Origin: Veronia nyctiphanis | Lineage (GTDB): Bacteria; Pseudomonadota; Gammaproteobacteria; Enterobacterales; Vibrionaceae | Direction of reading: 5' to 3' | Length of the DNA stretch: 64,000 bases | Assembly (NCBI RefSeq): GCF_004116385.1 | Contig: NZ_PEIB01000019.1 | Coordinates: 21,968 to 85,967 of the forward strand | Part shown: positions 48,841 to 60,021 of the stretch, piece by piece | How the letters are laid out: every line of letters starts with the position of its first letter | How positions within the stretch are numbered: position 1 is the first letter of the stretch | The notes under the pieces: generated by a model | What the model was told of the DNA's origin: nothing | The model's database searches: none | What the model saw: only the letters and a program-made list of their open reading frames with translations | Program-made: the position numbers and the translations under genes

Positions 48841-50448
48841 ATGAAATGGATAACAAATCTATCAGTAAAAACCAAGTTGCTTGCCTTGGTCATGCTGTCA
48901 GTTGCAGGGCTGGCAATCCTCACCGTTGATCACGGTATCAATGCCTATCAAGATCTGGTCGCGGAACGAAAACAGAAGTTGAAAGACAGTCTGGATATCG
49001 CTCTGGGTATGCTTGATGAAGAATATTCACTCTCTGAATCAGACGAACAACGGGCTCTGGCTGTCGCCAAACTCGGAAGACTGACATACGGCAACAACGG
49101 CTATTACTTCGCTATCGAAGATACTAACCGGGTGCTTGTTGGGGCTAAATCTTGGATAGGCCGCGACTTCTCAGGATTTCGCGATATCAACGGTCAGCAC
49201 GTCATGGCAAACATGCGTGACGCGATAAAAAATACGGGAGAAGGTTTTACCAGTTATCACTTTTTTAATCCTGCCTCACAGCAAAACGCGGAAAAAGTCA
49301 GTGCGCTGGTGTACTACCGCCCATGGAACCTTCTCATCGGAACGGGCATGTACCTCGATGATATTGAAACCATGGTATGGAAAAATGCGATTAGCTCAGT
49401 CATCGTTGCGGTACTAATATCGGGAATCCTTCTCGCATGCGCGCTTTGGCTGACAAGAACGCTTTTGGCTTCAATCTACTCTGTGCAAACAGCATTGGAG
49501 GAAATGGCAGGAGGCAATCTGGCCATCGAAGCACAGGTAAGCAGTAAAGACGAACTTGGCATTATGGCAGAGGACTTTAACAGGGCCACATCCCAACTGC
49601 GGGCACTGGTTGAATCGATCAAAGCCACGCTGACTGAACTGGATAATGACAGCGACAATATTGTCAGTCTCGCCAGTCACTCCAATGAAGGTATCCACCA
49701 TCAGAGTATTGAACTTGATGCGGTTGCCAGCGCCATGGAAGAAATGTCGTGCGCTGTAACCATTGTTGAAACCAATACTCAGACAACCTCGGAAAACACC
49801 CAACGCTCAACATCCTTGGTCAGAGAAGCAGAACAATCGCTTGCCGACTCCGTACAGCAGTTTGAAGAGTTGAATAGTGATGTGCATGCCGCAGAAGAAA
49901 ACATCAGGGAACTGGCAGCATCAAGCGATCAAATCAGTGATGTGGTGACAGTTATTAATACGATTTCAGAGCAGACAAACCTGTTGGCACTCAATGCGGC
50001 TATTGAAGCTGCCCGCGCGGGTGATGCGGGTCGAGGGTTTGCGGTTGTCGCGGCGGAAGTCAGGAAACTAGCTCATTCAACTAAAGAGTCGACAACCCAG
50101 ATCAATGCAATTATCGAGACCGTGCAAGACAGAGCGCAGTCAGCGGCAAAAATCATGACCAAAGGCACTAACAAGACGGCTCAAAGCCTTGAGCAGGTCA
50201 GGGAAACACAAGCACTGCTCGGTTCTGTAGCAACACTCATTGATGATCTAGACCGAATGAACTGTGAAGTAGCAGCATCCGCCTCTCAACAAGCAATGGC
50301 TGCAAAAGATGCCGCCAAAAATGTTGTTACTGTCCACGACGTTTCAAAGGATAACCTCGCCGCATGTGAAGAGACGCTGGCACTGAGTGACAAAATTAAA
50401 GTGTTGAGCTCACGAAGCCGTGAGGAATTGGGAAGATTCACCGTTTGA
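48841..50448 (+). CDS. Methyl-accepting chemotaxis protein 1 (sCache_2-HAMP-MA)
   Basis: The 535-residue chemoreceptor has a cytoplasmic start, a first membrane helix ([17 protein letters not shown]), a periplasmic single Cache domain with the hallmark [19 protein letters not shown] and [16 protein letters not shown], a second helix near 180-205, a HAMP linker and a signalling hairpin with [19 protein letters not shown]. No C-terminal NWETF-like CheR tether is present. sCache_2 receptors often sense small organic acids; the ligand here is unknown. First of three tandem paralogues between recB and recC, on the opposite strand to both. Confidence 0.93.
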   Translation: MKWITNLSVKTKLLALVMLSVAGLAILTVDHGINAYQDLVAERKQKLKDSLDIALGMLDEEYSLSESDEQRALAVAKLGRLTYGNNGYYFAIEDTNRVLVGAKSWIGRDFSGFRDINGQHVMANMRDAIKNTGEGFTSYHFFNPASQQNAEKVSALVYYRPWNLLIGTGMYLDDIETMVWKNAISSVIVAVLISGILLACALWLTRTLLASIYSVQTALEEMAGGNLAIEAQVSSKDELGIMAEDFNRATSQLRALVESIKATLTELDNDSDNIVSLASHSNEGIHHQSIELDAVASAMEEMSCAVTIVETNTQTTSENTQRSTSLVREAEQSLADSVQQFEELNSDVHAAEENIRELAASSDQISDVVTVINTISEQTNLLALNAAIEAARAGDAGRGFAVVAAEVRKLAHSTKESTTQINAIIETVQDRAQSAAKIMTKGTNKTAQSLEQVRETQALLGSVATLIDDLDRMNCEVAASASQQAMAAKDAAKNVVTVHDVSKDNLAACEETLALSDKIKVLSSRSREELGRFTV

Positions 50449-50867
50449 CATAGGTCTGCAATCATTCTGTAACAAGGCAGTGTGTCAGCACTGCCTCCTT
50501 TTCAATCATTTGCTCCTCCTCTCAGAGATACAGCTTAAAATGTGCAACTTTCTATGCACAGATGTTCAGTTAAATACGAAGCAGAAAAACCTCATCAGGT
50601 AAACGAAAATAAACGTCTCGAAAATAAAACATATTTGAAGCTGATCGAAATAACTATATCCGCATGCATAAAAAACGGCATTTCTTTCAAAAAAGAAGAC
50701 AAATAGCGATCGGTCTGGAATAGGTGTCACAAACAAAAATTAGTGAAAATGCCTTCATAAAAACATAATGAACTTAGTTCTTACAAAACTTTCTTCGTCT
50801 CGAAAACTTTGTAGGCAACAGTGGAAAAAACGCCATCGACTCTCAAAGGAAGTGCGAGAAATTAGAC
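50449..50867. other. Intergenic region between chemoreceptors 1 and 2
   Basis: The 419 bases hold a terminator at 50475-50502 (separate entry) and then AT-rich sequence with no convincing reading frame. The last 25 bases resemble those before receptor 3 (TGCGxGxGAAAxTAGACATGCAAT), consistent with duplication. No clear sigma-28 promoter was recognised. Confidence 0.45.
50475..50502 (+). terminator. Terminator after chemoreceptor 1
   Basis: AGGCAGTG, loop TGTCAG, CACTGCCT, then CCTTTTC. Confidence 0.65.
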
Positions 50868-52475
50868 ATGCAATATTTCAATAACCTGTCGGTTAAGAAA
50901 AAGTTACTGCTGATGGTTTTGCTATCAGTTTTGAGCATGATAACGCTGACAACTTACAACAGCGTCACCATGTATAAAGACCTCGTAACAGAGCGTAAAG
51001 ACCAACTGAAAGAAAAGCTCGATGTCGCCATTAGCATGATGGAGCAGGAGTACCGAATATCTTCCTCGGAAGAACATAGAGCCAAAGCTCTCAATAAGCT
51101 CCATAAAATTCGTTATGGTGTGAATGGCTATTTTTTCGCTATTGATGACAAAAACTTCATTCTAGCGGGCCCTCAATCATGGATGAATCGCGACTTTTCA
51201 CCGTTTAAAGACGCTAATGGCCAGCCCGTTCTCGCTAATTTCCGAAAAGCCATTCAAGGCACCGGAGAAGGCTTTAATAGTTACATATTCAATAACCCGG
51301 CAACAAAAAAAGAAGGCGAGAAAATCAGTGCGCTTGAATACTTTGGACCCTGGAAACTTCTCATAGGGACAGGTATTTACGTTGACGATATCAAATCAAC
51401 CGTTCAAGCCAATGCTATGGAACTGGCGGCATTTACTTTCTTTGTGTCATTACTGCTGGTCGCCTTCGCGACTTGGCTAACAAACAAGTTACTCCGCCCA
51501 ATACACGCAATACAGCTCGCACTCACAGACGTTGCAAAGGGCGATCTCACTGCTGTGGTGGATGTTGACAGTAAAGATGAGCTCGGTGTGATGGCATCAG
51601 ACCTTAATCACGCCACCAGCGAACTGCGTAATCTGATCCTGTCTATCAACCGTACTTTGACGCAACTTGATGGTGACAGTGACTCTATGAAAGAACTGGC
51701 GAATCGCTCCACTCAGGGTATTCAAGTTCAAAGCTCAGAGCTGGACTCTGTCGCAAGCGCAATGGAAGAGATGTCTTCAGCTATCACTGTTGTTGAGGCT
51801 AGTACTCAAACAACATCTGAGAATACATTGCGCTCAACAACTCTGGTCAGAGATGCAGAGACGTCTCTTGTTAAATCGGTGACGAAGTTTGAAGAGATCA
51901 ATATCGACGTCAACGACGCAGAAGAAAACATTCGTCAACTGGCAGCGTCCAGCGATCAGATCAGCGATGTCGTGACTGTTATCAATGATATCTCAGAGCA
52001 AACTAACCTGCTGGCTCTGAACGCTGCGATTGAAGCAGCACGCGCAGGTGATGCAGGACGAGGTTTCGCCGTTGTTGCTGCTGAAGTGAGAAAACTGGCC
52101 CACTCGACGAAGGAGTCAACGACACAAATCAATGCCATCATCGAAACGCTCCAAGAGCGTGCTCAGTCTGCTGCACGTATTATGATGCGTGGCACTGAAA
52201 AAACGGCGCAAAGCCTTGAGCAAGTGAAAGAGACGCAAGATTTGTTAGCCTCTTTGACCAGCCTGATTGATGAACTGGAACAGATGAACAGTGAAGTTGC
52301 TACTTCAACCTCACAGCAGGTTATGGCTGCACAGGACGTCGCGAAGAACGTGGTGAATGTGAATGACGTATCGCACGATAACCTTGATGCATGCCAAAAC
52401 ACACTGGCTTTGAGTGACCAAATCAAAACACTCAGTGCGAAGAGTCGCGATAAGCTCGCGCGCTTTACAATCTAA
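50868..52475 (+). CDS. Methyl-accepting chemotaxis protein 2 (sCache_2-HAMP-MA)
   Basis: A 535-residue paralogue of receptor 1 with exactly the same length and layout: membrane helix [20 protein letters not shown], Cache domain with [19 protein letters not shown] and [15 protein letters not shown], a second helix, HAMP, and the signalling tip [19 protein letters not shown]. The cytoplasmic half is nearly identical to its neighbours; the Cache domain is the diverged part, suggesting different ligands. No CheR-binding pentapeptide. Confidence 0.93.
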   Translation: MQYFNNLSVKKKLLLMVLLSVLSMITLTTYNSVTMYKDLVTERKDQLKEKLDVAISMMEQEYRISSSEEHRAKALNKLHKIRYGVNGYFFAIDDKNFILAGPQSWMNRDFSPFKDANGQPVLANFRKAIQGTGEGFNSYIFNNPATKKEGEKISALEYFGPWKLLIGTGIYVDDIKSTVQANAMELAAFTFFVSLLLVAFATWLTNKLLRPIHAIQLALTDVAKGDLTAVVDVDSKDELGVMASDLNHATSELRNLILSINRTLTQLDGDSDSMKELANRSTQGIQVQSSELDSVASAMEEMSSAITVVEASTQTTSENTLRSTTLVRDAETSLVKSVTKFEEINIDVNDAEENIRQLAASSDQISDVVTVINDISEQTNLLALNAAIEAARAGDAGRGFAVVAAEVRKLAHSTKESTTQINAIIETLQERAQSAARIMMRGTEKTAQSLEQVKETQDLLASLTSLIDELEQMNSEVATSTSQQVMAAQDVAKNVVNVNDVSHDNLDACQNTLALSDQIKTLSAKSRDKLARFTI

Positions 52476-52885
52476 CGGCTGTTCACAATATCACGACTAA
52501 ACAACGAGGCATCACGTTATGGTGCCTCTATTTTTCTCCTCTACCTTTCTTCAATACTCTTCATTTTCATTTATCAGCGACTGTCGATGTACAAAAAGGC
52601 ATTCATTCCTCTCATTGTCTTCTGATGCAAATGAATCGCGCTCAATTGATTAAAAAAAGTTAACACATGCACTCGTTGACTCCGAAAAGATGCTAAATCG
52701 ACCATTTTTTCGAGTCACTTCACTAGTACATTGGAATTAGCGTCACGAAGATAATCAAAAAACCATTGCTGACAATAAACATAATATCGATTAGGACTCT
52801 TGAGTACCTGACAGCTATGGACATCTATGTTCTGCACTCCTAAACCCAAAGAGAAAAATACTCTTGAATGCGTGGGAAAATAGAC
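52476..52885. other. Intergenic region between chemoreceptors 2 and 3
   Basis: The 410 bases contain a terminator (52506-52535) and no credible gene. The bases just before the receptor 3 ATG are similar to those before receptor 2. Confidence 0.45.
52506..52535 (+). terminator. Terminator after chemoreceptor 2
   Basis: GAGGCATCA, loop CGTTA, TGGTGCCTC with one wobble pair, followed by TATTTTTCT. Confidence 0.7.
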
Positions 52886-54494
52886 ATGCAATGGATTACA
52901 AACCTTCCCTTGAAAAAGAAAATGCTGGTTCTGGTCATTATTTCAATCGCCAGTCTGGTTTCACTTACTATCTATCAAAGCATTACTCTTTACGATGATT
53001 TGATCAATGAACGGAAAAGTCAGTTAAAAGACAAGATCGATATCGCGATCAATATACTTGAACAGATGCACGAGCATTCACCCTCCGCTGAGCAACATAA
53101 TGAGGCACTGGAGCACTTACAAGGCTGAAGTTCGGTAAAAACGGATACTTCTTTGCCATTGACGATGACAACATTATGGTGGCAGGCGCAACCTCATGGC
53201 TTGGAAAAAGTTTTGCCAGTTTCAGGGACAGCCATGGAAGACCTGTGTTAGCCGATATGCGTGATGCAACCAGAGCAACCGGACAGGGCTTCAGTAGTTA
53301 CTCCTTCCTCAATCCGGCGTCTGGCAAAGAAGGGGAAAAAATCAGTGCCCTTAACTACTTCGCGCCATGGAATATATTAATTGGTACGGGTATTTACCTC
53401 GACGACATTGAACATACTGTCTGGATCAGCGTTCGCGACTCAATCCTTTTCGCTATTATGGTCACCACCTGTCTGATCGCACTCGCTTTCTGGTTGACCC
53501 GCTCTTTGATCACCCCTATCCGCTCTATTCAATCGGCGCTTGCTGAAGTAGCACGAGGTAATTTAAGCGTGACTGCCGAAGTCAGTAGTAAAGATGAACT
53601 CGGCCTGATTGCCTCAGATCTTAACCACACCACCAGCGAGCTCAGAGGCTGATCCTCTCAATCGATCGCACCTTGTTTGAGCTCGACAGTAACAGTGAAG
53701 ATATGGCAGATCTGGCGGGTCGCTCAAACCATGGGATCCGAAACCAGAATATTGAGCTCGAATCAGTCGCCAGCTCAATGGAAGAAATGTCGAGCTCGAT
53801 CACTGAGGTCGAGACGAGCACAAAAGCGACGGCGGAAAATACCCAACGCTCGACAGGCCTGGTGAGAGAAGCTGGCGCTTCACTGGAAAAATCAGTGCAA
53901 AAATTTGAAGAGCTCAATCAGGACGTTAACGCTGCCGAGGAAAATATCCGTCAGTTAGCGGCATCCAGTGACCAAATCAGTGATGTGGTCAGAGTGATCA
54001 ATGATATTTCTGAACAAACGAACCTCTTAGCCCTTAATGCTGCGATTGAAGCTGCCCGTGCGGGCACCGCAGGTCGCGGCTTTGCTGTTGTTGCTGATGA
54101 AGTGAGAAAGCTGGCGCATTCTACTAAGGAATCAACAACACAGATTAACGCCATCATTGAAACGCTTCAAGAGCGAGCTCAGTCTGCCGCCAAGATAATG
54201 GTGCGCGGTACGGAAAAAACCGCGGGCAGTCTTAAGCAGGTGCGTGAAACGCAGGAGCAACTTGAGTCTCTGGCAGTGTTGGTAGAGGACCTGGAAAAAA
54301 TGAATGACGAAGTCGCTTCATCAACATCTCAACAGGTACTCGCGGCTCAGAAAGTCGCCGAGAACGTGGTTAACGTCAACAGCGTGTCGGGCGACAATCT
54401 GGATATGTGCGAAAGTACTCAGGCACTCAGTAACAAAATTCGCGAATTGAGTACAAAAAGCAGAACCAAACTGGGCCGTTTCAAAACCTCATAA
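52886..54494 (+). CDS. Methyl-accepting chemotaxis protein 3 (sCache_2-HAMP-MA), with two frameshifts
   Basis: A third paralogue, restored to 536 residues after two one-base repairs. The breaks are at 53123-53124 (AAGGCTGA, expected AAGGGCTGA, joining EHLQG to [16 protein letters not shown]) and 53647-53648 (AGAGGCTGA, expected AGAGGGCTGA, joining SELRG to [13 protein letters not shown]). Both follow the same GGGCTG to GGCTG change. The membrane helices, Cache domain, HAMP and signalling tip are otherwise complete. The start is the ATG at 52886 by alignment; an open frame runs six codons further. Its end lies only 15 bases from the convergent recC stop. Confidence 0.87.
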
Positions 54495-54509
54495 CAGTCT
54501 CAGCTTGCT

Positions 54510-57500
54510 TTAGGGTTTTGCTGCCGGATGCATCATCGCGGGCAGCAAAATGTCTTTCCCTTTCTCGAAAAGATCGCCCGCCATTTGGTCATTGATATCG
54601 GGCCATACGCGGGCAACATATTCGTTGTTAACCTCACTAATGGTCAAATATCCGCCGTTAAATGCCTGCTGCATTTTTACCAATGCTTTTTCTTTATCGC
54701 CATCACCGTCAAAAAACTCACCAGTTTTACTGATACAAGCACGTAAGCCAGCAAAGATGGTTGAGGAAGATAAAGAAGCGGCGTTGTTTGCCCTTCATAG
54801 TAAGCATTGATGTAACGCTCGAGCATGACAATAGCATCGGGCTGAGAAAGCGGTTGGTAACTTATCTCTTCGCCAACACCAAAAAAGCGGGTTGGGATCT
54901 GAAGACCTGCGGCACACATACATAGGTGATCAAGCCAACTGGCCAGTCGATCCTGTCCGCGGATTTTTCCGCTCCGGTATAACACCCTACCCTGTCGGTA
55001 ACATTGATCTATCCACCCCTGCAAATTAACAGTACCGAAGGCTGTGTTTACACTCAGGTTAATTTCATGTGCAGGCCTTGGCTCAATCAAGAAGGACAAA
55101 ATCGACTGATATTGCTCAACAACCTGCGTTTGTTGTTCATCCAACGTCAGCTCGCCAAAATAGTTAAGCGGTAAATCACCCGCTGCCCGTTGACGGGCAT
55201 AAAAATCTGACATCGCCGCTTGGCTATCGCCGTAAGTCATCAGGTGTTTCATCAAGGCGTCACGCATTTGGTAACGTGAAAGATTGTCGAACGAGAAAGG
55301 TTCTTGCTCTTCCATTGAGCCACCTGGCTGTTCATAAAAGACCTTTAGTCGACGATTGAAAAAATACTGCACGGGCATTCGCCAAAAACGCTGTAGTTCT
55401 GCCAATTCGAGAATATCACTTTGCTCATCCGGATTCGGATTGACACCTTCAGCGGCCATAAAGCTCTCAGACTCAACACCTTCCCCCCGCGCGGCGGGCA
55501 ACCATTCGTTGGCGTAGCTCGCATCGGTGTGACGGTAGCTGTCACGACTGAAAGGCACTAACGGGTTTTCATGGCAAAGGTGCGAAATCAGCGCTTGTGT
55601 TGATTCAACATCAGTCTTCCACTGGTCTCCACTCAGGCAGTAACCTTGCGTGCAATAGTCAAGTAACTCACTAATAAGAACAGACGGTACCTGCGAGGTA
55701 TTGTCTTGAATCGAACGCCCCACATAGCTGATATACAGTTGATCCTGCGCCGACTGCAAGGCTTCCAAAAACAGGTATCTGTCATCATCGCGGCGGGAGC
55801 GATCTCCCGGACGCGATCTTCCCGCCATCAGATCAAACCCGACGGGTGCAATCGTTCTTGGGTAATCGCCGTCGTTCATCCCAAGCAAGCACACCACTTT
55901 GAATGGGATAGAACGCATGGGCATCAAGGTACAAAAGTTTACCTGCCCCGCCAAAAATCGCTGGCTGACTCGCTCGCCACTGAGCTTTCCCTTGAAGTAA
56001 TCTTTGATGATGGCCAAAGACAAGGTGCTGGTGAATCCCGCTTCTCGCAATTGTTCGGACAACTGTTCTAGCTGTGCTCGGATGTGTCGCTCTGCCAATT
56101 CTTCATCGCCTTCAAGCGAGAAAAGATTATCAAGTAATGCCGACAGCGCTCCGACCCATTCCGGGCCCGTTTTAGGTTCAGACAGTGACGTTTGTAGTGA
56201 CAGTAAACTGCTGACAAACAGGCTTAGCTTTCCTGCCAAGTCGGCTTCCAGCCCCTGCACTTCATCGTATGCCAGCATATCGTTAAATAGCCCTGCGTCG
56301 CTTGGCATCGCGTAGCCCAACAGCATTCGGTTCAAGCCAAACAACCAGGTATTTTGATCTTGTTGCGGAAGAGCGAAGTTCACAGAGGTGCTGCCATCAA
56401 GCCCCCAGCGAATCCCGGACTCTTCTACCCAGACTTTGACTTTCTCAAACTGACGCTCATCAAACCCGAACCGCCTCATTACCGCAGGCACTTCAAGTAA
56501 TTCCAAAAGCTCACCGGCACCACAGCGACTGTCAGGCAAGCCAAGTAGCTGCAAGAACGTTGTCAGTACTGGGCTTTCCTGATCCACACTTCGGTCTGAA
56601 ATTGAAAAGGGAATGTAGCGCTCACCGGGCGCATTGCCAAACACAGCCTGAATAGCCGGGCTATATGCATTGATATCTGCCACCATGACAATGACATCAC
56701 GTGGCGTGAGTTGGCTGTCTTTCTCAAACATCGCCAGCAGTCTGTCATGCAGTACTTCCACTTCACGCATCGGGCTGTGGCAGACTTCAACCATCAGGGA
56801 ATGGTCATCCGATGATATTTCTCGCTTACTGAGAGAGGATTCAATCTCTTTAACATCTCCGGGCTCTTCCAGATCCAGAATGTCAGCCTGCATATGATGG
56901 AGCAAAGTGTCACGAGGAATATCAACGAATCCCTGATCCACTTCTTGGCACGCCATCTCTGAAATCAGCAGTAAATTATCCCGCCCCAGTTTGCCCATAG
57001 ACGCCAGTAAACTGTTGCCCACCTGACCTGATTCGTCATCGAGAAGCAGACCAAGTTGGCCCTGATCATCATCGTCAGTCACGCGACTGACTTTGCTGTC
57101 TTGCGATGCCGCCAGTCTCGCCAAATAACGCTTATCGCGGATGTCACCCCAGTAGTAACGACATGGGTTGGTAAACATGTAATGGACATCAATATGCTTA
57201 CCCAGCGCTTTCAAGGCATCAAGGTAGCGCGGTGGAAGCGCAGAAATACCGAAGACGAAGACCCGCTCAATATGCGCGAGTCCTTCAGGCTTACTGGCCT
57301 GTGACGCGAGCGTTTCTATAAACTCGTCATATAAGTTGGCGCGGTGAAACGGGGATTGTTCCAGTGATAAGGTGTAATCGTAAAGCGCCCGCCAAAGTTT
57401 TGGTTGCCACACCTTGTCATCTTCCAGCTCAGCAACAGGGTTTCTTGCTCCCAACATTTAACCCACTCTGGTCGATACACCAAATATTGGTCAAAGATAT

Positions 57501-57897
57501 CCGCGATTTTTTCCGCCAGCTGGTAGCATTTTTGCGCGTCATCATCTGCCTCAAGGTAGCGCGATAGCTCGCCAAAGTCTGGGTCATTCAACATGCCTGG
57601 TAAGACTTTCATCAACTTCCAAGTCATTGCCTCTTTGTTGAAATAGCTGCGCTTCGGCACCCCGTCCAAGACCTGAATGAACATTTGCCAGATGAAGGTA
57701 GCAGGTAGCGGAAATTCGACATTTGCCACAATGCTCTGCTCTTTTGCCATCGCAAGCTTCAACCACTGCGCCATCCCCGGGCTTTGAACCAGAATCAGCT
57801 CCTTTTGCAGCGGGTTGGAGAGTGGTTTTTGTTCAATAAGCGCAACAAGAAGGCTTTTCAGCAAATCGAGCTGATTAGAGTGGTAAATGGTAAACAC
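54510..57897 (-). CDS. recC: RecC, exonuclease V gamma subunit, with two frameshifts
   Basis: RecC scaffolds RecBCD and recognises Chi. After two repairs it is 1129 residues, close to E. coli RecC (1122). I start at GTG 57897 so that MFTIYHSNQLD aligns with E. coli MLRVYHSN; the frame is open 17 codons further. Break one is near 57433 (TTGCTGAG, expected TTGGCTGAG, joining EQETL to LAELEDDKVWQPKLW). Break two is near 54752 (TTTGCTGG, expected TTTGGCTGG, joining YLPQPS to LAGLRACISKTGEFF). The exact inserted base is ambiguous in both. The final stop is at 54510. LPPRYLDALKALGKH and MFTNPCRYYWGDI are typical RecC segments. Confidence 0.9.
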
Positions 57898-57995
57898 AGG
57901 AAATAGCACCAGAAAGTTGTCATGTATCGATTGTCTATCATTCAACACAGAGGTGCAATTTGATAACGGGGATTTGTGTAGGGGCTTTATAAGAG

Positions 57996-58020
57996 AAGGC
58001 GCCTCAGTCTCAGGCGCCTT
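57996..58020 (-). terminator. Hairpin after the TDT transporter gene
   Basis: AAGGCGCCT, seven-base loop, AGGCGCCTT, followed on the minus strand by CTCTTAT. The T-run is poor, so efficiency is uncertain. Confidence 0.55.
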
Positions 58021-58036
58021 GAAAGGTGATCAGTTC

Positions 58037-59005
58037 TCAGTTTTTCAGCAACGCTCCGCTGTGAATCTGAAATTGTTCAGTGAGAAAACGGACATACCGA
58101 AACGCAACATACACGACCACACAGGTAGCAATGATCAGCTCAATGTTTGCCAGCATGGTGAGCTGCTCAACATACGCCGTCTCCATACCACGCTCTGCCG
58201 CCCACCCAGCAACCTTATAAAGTGCTGTCGCACCAATCACCATAGGGAAAGTGAAGGCTGCATACCCCGGAGAAAACGGTAAGCGCAGCAAACGAATAAA
58301 TGACAAATAAACTAATGATGTCATTAATACGGCAATACCCAGTAACACAGAGACCAGAATTGGTGAAGGCTGCTCGGCGACAGTCAGATAACCCGCCAAA
58401 GAGAGGCTTGCTGGCGCTGCCAGTATCGCTATCGTTGGTTTTGCCGCATCGGGAATACCTGTACAAAAAATCAAGCGGTACATCATCATTGGCAGCAATA
58501 CGCAATATGACAACAAGCCAAACATCAACACGCCATTGGCAATCGGCGCCAATGCAGGGTTACCCGAAAACGCGACATCAGCAACAATAAGCCCTACCGG
58601 AGGAACAAACCAGCTAGGCACCATATCACTTAGGGTGAAGTCTTTTGCTCTGTGAATGACAAACAAGCTCAGAAATATCAGATGAATCGCAATCGCAATC
58701 AACCACAGACTATCACCCAGTATGGGGTTGAATTCACCAATGCCATGAGAAACCACCATCATCCCCATCGCAAATGTTGGCACAACACTACCCACAACCG
58801 GGTGCGCTAAATCTTGTACCAACGTCTTTGGCACCGTGATGAACTTCAGGGCAAGCAGAACAAGCAATATGCCGCCGATAGCAGCACCTGCCAACTTGGC
58901 ATTACCCTCGAGAGGCGCAATATTTTCCCAGCTCCAGCCGAGACTTGCGATGGCGAGAGCGAGTCCAGCAAGTGGGGTGGGTAACAATGTAAGTTTATTT
59001 TTCAT
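58037..59005 (-). CDS. TDT-family transporter (TehA/SLAC1-like)
   Basis: A 322-residue protein with about ten hydrophobic segments and the layout of the tellurite-resistance/dicarboxylate (TDT) family. These are anion channels or exporters of the TehA/SLAC1 fold. Visible landmarks are TPLAGLALAIASLGW at the N-terminus, GSVVPTFAMGMMVVSHGI near 72 and PFSPGYAAFTFPMVIGATALY near 240. The substrate is not known. It is divergent from a LysR gene 107 bases away, which probably regulates it. Confidence 0.85.
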   Translation of the reverse strand: MKNKLTLLPTPLAGLALAIASLGWSWENIAPLEGNAKLAGAAIGGILLVLLALKFITVPKTLVQDLAHPVVGSVVPTFAMGMMVVSHGIGEFNPILGDSLWLIAIAIHLIFLSLFVIHRAKDFTLSDMVPSWFVPPVGLIVADVAFSGNPALAPIANGVLMFGLLSYCVLLPMMMYRLIFCTGIPDAAKPTIAILAAPASLSLAGYLTVAEQPSPILVSVLLGIAVLMTSLVYLSFIRLLRLPFSPGYAAFTFPMVIGATALYKVAGWAAERGMETAYVEQLTMLANIELIIATCVVVYVAFRYVRFLTEQFQIHSGALLKN

Positions 59006-59112
59006 ATTTTCGAGACAATGCAGGCGAAAGAATATGGATTCATCATAGCCCCGTTGCGATATTTAATATATCTGAATATTCTTAAATCATCGTTAACTTA
59101 TTCTTAACTAAT

Positions 59113-60021
59113 ATGGCTATCTCTCTCCGTCAACTCAACGTCTTTGTCACCGTTGCTCAAGAGAAAACGATTACTGCTGCGGCAGAGCAACTTTTTCTCT
59201 CGAAGCCAGCCGTCAGTATGGCGTTGTCTGATATGGAAAAGTTGCTGGGTCAAAAGCTTTTTGAGCGGGTCAACAACCGTTTGATCATTAATGAATATGG
59301 CAACAAACTTTTACCACTCGCCGATGAAATACTGTCTAGAAGCGATCAGATCCAACATATCTTTGAGCTTTCCGACGAGTTAAGCGGCCTACTAAAAATC
59401 GGGGCCAGTGACACGATCGGCAATCAGTTAGCGCCGTTTCTTTTGAGCGACTTCCGTCACCAAAGTGGTCATCACAATCAGCGTCTTCTGGTCAGTAACA
59501 GTCAAACCATTGCAGATAAATTATTAGCTTTCGAGCTTGATATTGGATTGGTAGAAGGGCGTTTCGATGAACATGAATCAGATGAAGATAAACTGCTGTC
59601 GATTTCACCTTGGTTATCAGACGAAATGTGTATCGCGTGCTCCCCGACTCATCCACTGGCGAACGAAAAACAACTTACCTTATATGATTTTGAGCAAAAG
59701 GACTGGATAGTCCGGGAAATGGGCTCAGGCACACGTGAGCACTTTATGTCTCGAATGGCTCCGCGCCTGAATAATTGGAAAATCTCTTTCGAACTCAGTA
59801 ACACCGAAGCCATCATCAATTGTGCAGCAGCAGGCCTTGGTCTCGCTTACTTATCCCGACATTCAGCAAGACACGCCGCTAACGGAGGAAGAATTCATCT
59901 GCTGCCTGTGCCATTAGATTTGCAACGCCAATACTGGCTGGTCATTCACAAAGATAAATTCCAAACGCCCCTGCTTTCAAGGTTCATTAAATTTTGTAGC
60001 CAGTGGAGAGTTGATGACTAA
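59113..60021 (+). CDS. LysR-type transcriptional regulator
   Basis: The 302-residue protein has a typical N-terminal helix-turn-helix (ITAAAEQLFLSKPAVSMALSDME, part) and a periplasmic-binding-like effector domain (KIGASDTIGNQLAPFLL). It resembles the CysB/YeiE-type subgroup. Divergent from the TDT transporter, its likely target. Its stop codon overlaps that of the convergent glycosylase gene by three to four bases. Confidence 0.87.
   Translation: MAISLRQLNVFVTVAQEKTITAAAEQLFLSKPAVSMALSDMEKLLGQKLFERVNNRLIINEYGNKLLPLADEILSRSDQIQHIFELSDELSGLLKIGASDTIGNQLAPFLLSDFRHQSGHHNQRLLVSNSQTIADKLLAFELDIGLVEGRFDEHESDEDKLLSISPWLSDEMCIACSPTHPLANEKQLTLYDFEQKDWIVREMGSGTREHFMSRMAPRLNNWKISFELSNTEAIINCAAAGLGLAYLSRHSARHAANGGRIHLLPVPLDLQRQYWLVIHKDKFQTPLLSRFIKFCSQWRVDD

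Noticed and set aside
53123..53648. Chemoreceptor 3 as a real pseudogene
   Set aside because: Both breaks are the same GGGCTG to GGCTG change seen in essential genes of the window, and the rest of the protein is fully conserved.
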